Assembly (NCBI RefSeq): GCF_001274785.1
Contig: NZ_LHPI01000004.1
Span: forward strand, 124,001 to 188,000
Origin: Vibrio hepatarius
GTDB taxonomy: Bacteria > Pseudomonadota > Gammaproteobacteria > Enterobacterales > Vibrionaceae
Direction: 5' to 3'
DNA: 64,000 nt
Within the stretch, counting starts at the first letter, position 1, and each line of letters begins with the position of its first letter. The notes under the pieces are model-generated. The model saw only the letters and a list, made by a program, of their open reading frames with translations, was not told the origin of the DNA and searched no databases. The position numbers and the translations under genes are program-made. Of the stretch, positions 63,288-64,000 are shown one piece after another.

Positions 63288-63946
63288 TGTCTGAATATAC
63301 AATCGAGATTCAAAAATTAGTTAATGCTGCGCTTGAAGAGCTTGCGGCGGAACACAAGTCTGGTAAAGCGGTAAACGCACCAGTTGCGAATAACCACTAC
63401 TTGGTGCGTTGGGTAACCAAAGCGCTGAAATCACAGCGTTTCCCACGTTGTGTGGTAGACGATTTAACGCGTTGGCAAAAAGCAGGGCGTTCGAAAGGCA
63501 ACGATGCAGGATTGATGTTCACGTTTCAACGCATCAGTAAGTTCTACGGCGAATTTTTCGCGCAAGACAAGCCTGAGCGAGTCATCAAAGACAGCGACAT
63601 TGAAGCGTTTCTCGATATGATGGAAAACGAAGGTTGGGAGGTTTCAACCTCTGAGCAGTTAGTTGGTTGCGGCAAAGTGCAGCTTTACACTGAAGGACAG
63701 AACTCGTTGGGGCTGTGCGCAGACCAATGTGACAGCTGTTTTGATGGTGAGTTGTTGGTTAAACCGATGAGTTGGTTTGTACGTGGACACCACGCACAGT
63801 TTGTCGAGAAAGCGGCTCAAGCAGGCTTTATGGTACATAAAGTGACGGACTATAAGTCTAACGTTAAGTACCACGGTGAATACCTGATTTATCCCGGTAA
63901 CCGCGGTCAGCATTTGGCTGAAATTCCGCTCAGCTTTCAGATCTAG
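63287..63946 (+). CDS. DUF2913 family protein, unknown
   Basis: This 219-residue soluble protein resembles DUF2913, a family seen in Vibrio and Photobacterium. The start is ATG 63287, which shares a base with the efflux gene's stop codon, so translation is coupled. Its cysteines are clustered in CGKVQLY and CADQCDSCF (about residues 132-160), which could bind zinc or be redox-active. No function is known; coupling to the efflux pump is the only clue. The longer frame from 63209 overlaps the efflux gene and is not used. Confidence 0.78.
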   Translation: MSEYTIEIQKLVNAALEELAAEHKSGKAVNAPVANNHYLVRWVTKALKSQRFPRCVVDDLTRWQKAGRSKGNDAGLMFTFQRISKFYGEFFAQDKPERVIKDSDIEAFLDMMENEGWEVSTSEQLVGCGKVQLYTEGQNSLGLCADQCDSCFDGELLVKPMSWFVRGHHAQFVEKAAQAGFMVHKVTDYKSNVKYHGEYLIYPGNRGQHLAEIPLSFQI

Positions 63947-63964
63947 TTTCTGAGCATGATAGTA

Positions 63965-63995
63965 AAAAGAGCTTCCTAGTATGGAAGCTCTTTTT
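63965..63995 (+). terminator. Terminator of the efflux/DUF2913 unit
   Basis: AAAAGAGCTTCC and GGAAGCTCTTTT form a perfect 12-bp stem with a 6-base loop, followed by TTTTTG. Confidence 0.92.
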
Positions 63996-64000
63996 GTTTA

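Noticed and set aside
1..64000. CRISPR arrays, tRNA or rRNA genes, prophage or secretion-system genes
   Set aside because: I scanned for regular spaced repeats, cloverleaf-like segments and hallmark proteins and saw none; the genes are mostly core metabolism and signalling.

Overview
This window is ordinary chromosomal DNA of a marine gammaproteobacterium, almost certainly a Vibrio. The evidence is the type of protein sequence throughout (TyrR, RadD, YcbB/YcbK/YcbL, SdaA/SdaC and CarRS-like proteins), several small families that I know mainly from Vibrio (DUF3392, DUF2947, DUF2982, DUF2913), moderate G+C, and short transcription units separated by clean Rho-independent terminators. I see no rRNA, tRNA, prophage, integron cassette array or CRISPR. 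The only mobile-looking DNA is one 271-bp MITE-like palindromic element.

Layout. 1-5.9 kb: sanA (cut by the window edge), a DUF3392 membrane protein and maeA on the minus strand, then a divergent HrpB-like helicase. 6-12.4 kb: a small outer-membrane barrel, aspC, an HD-GYP phosphodiesterase, a MocR-type regulator, and two paralogous small proteins of unknown function. 12.4-16.3 kb: asnS, a chemoreceptor with a c-type haem motif, and queD. 16.3-21 kb: a TyrP-type aromatic amino acid carrier behind a long leader, and the serine pair sdaC-sdaA. 21-27.8 kb: nudL, pabB, class I fumarase, ycjX-ycjF. 27.8-31.1 kb: a tight cluster tyrR-rimJ-HD hydrolase-DUF2947. 31.8-37.5 kb: a GTP cyclohydrolase II, then an iron-type operon (imelysin, dihaem DUF1111 protein, second imelysin-like lipoprotein, DUF1513) with Fur-box matches. 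37.6-40.6 kb: ycbB-ycbK-ycbL, cell-wall genes in the same order as in E. coli. 42.3-47.4 kb: a TRAP transporter with its own Cache-domain histidine kinase and NarL-type regulator. 47.5-50.4 kb: DOPA-dioxygenase-like protein, 2OG-Fe(II) oxygenase, patatin, Dps. 50.4-53.6 kb: the palindromic element, a candidate small RNA, an arginine/ornithine-type antiporter, rarD. 53.9-56 kb: a PilZ protein and a second chemoreceptor. 56.4-59.3 kb: rplY and a CarRS-like two-component system with a PepSY protein. 59.4-64 kb: radD, rsuA, a Bcr/CflA efflux pump and a DUF2913 protein.

Functional themes. Amino acid physiology recurs (aspC, tyrR, a TyrR-type target transporter, sdaA/sdaC, ArcD-like antiporter, asnS, pabB), as do iron and haem (Fur-type sites, imelysins, dihaem protein, Dps, 2OG oxygenase, haem chemoreceptor) and signalling (HD-GYP, PilZ, two chemoreceptors, two two-component systems).

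The items most worth a second look are: a 55-codon Phe/Tyr-rich ORF in a C-rich, G-poor leader before the tyrP-type gene; a candidate minus-strand sRNA at about 50.8-50.9 kb; two tandem small proteins sharing a QPYYWHPDWL motif; the Fur-controlled imelysin operon with an unusual second imelysin; a near-perfect palindrome before ribA; and a terminator-like hairpin in the asnS leader. Most of the window is well-understood core genome, and I do not see convincing evidence for a wholly new multi-gene system.
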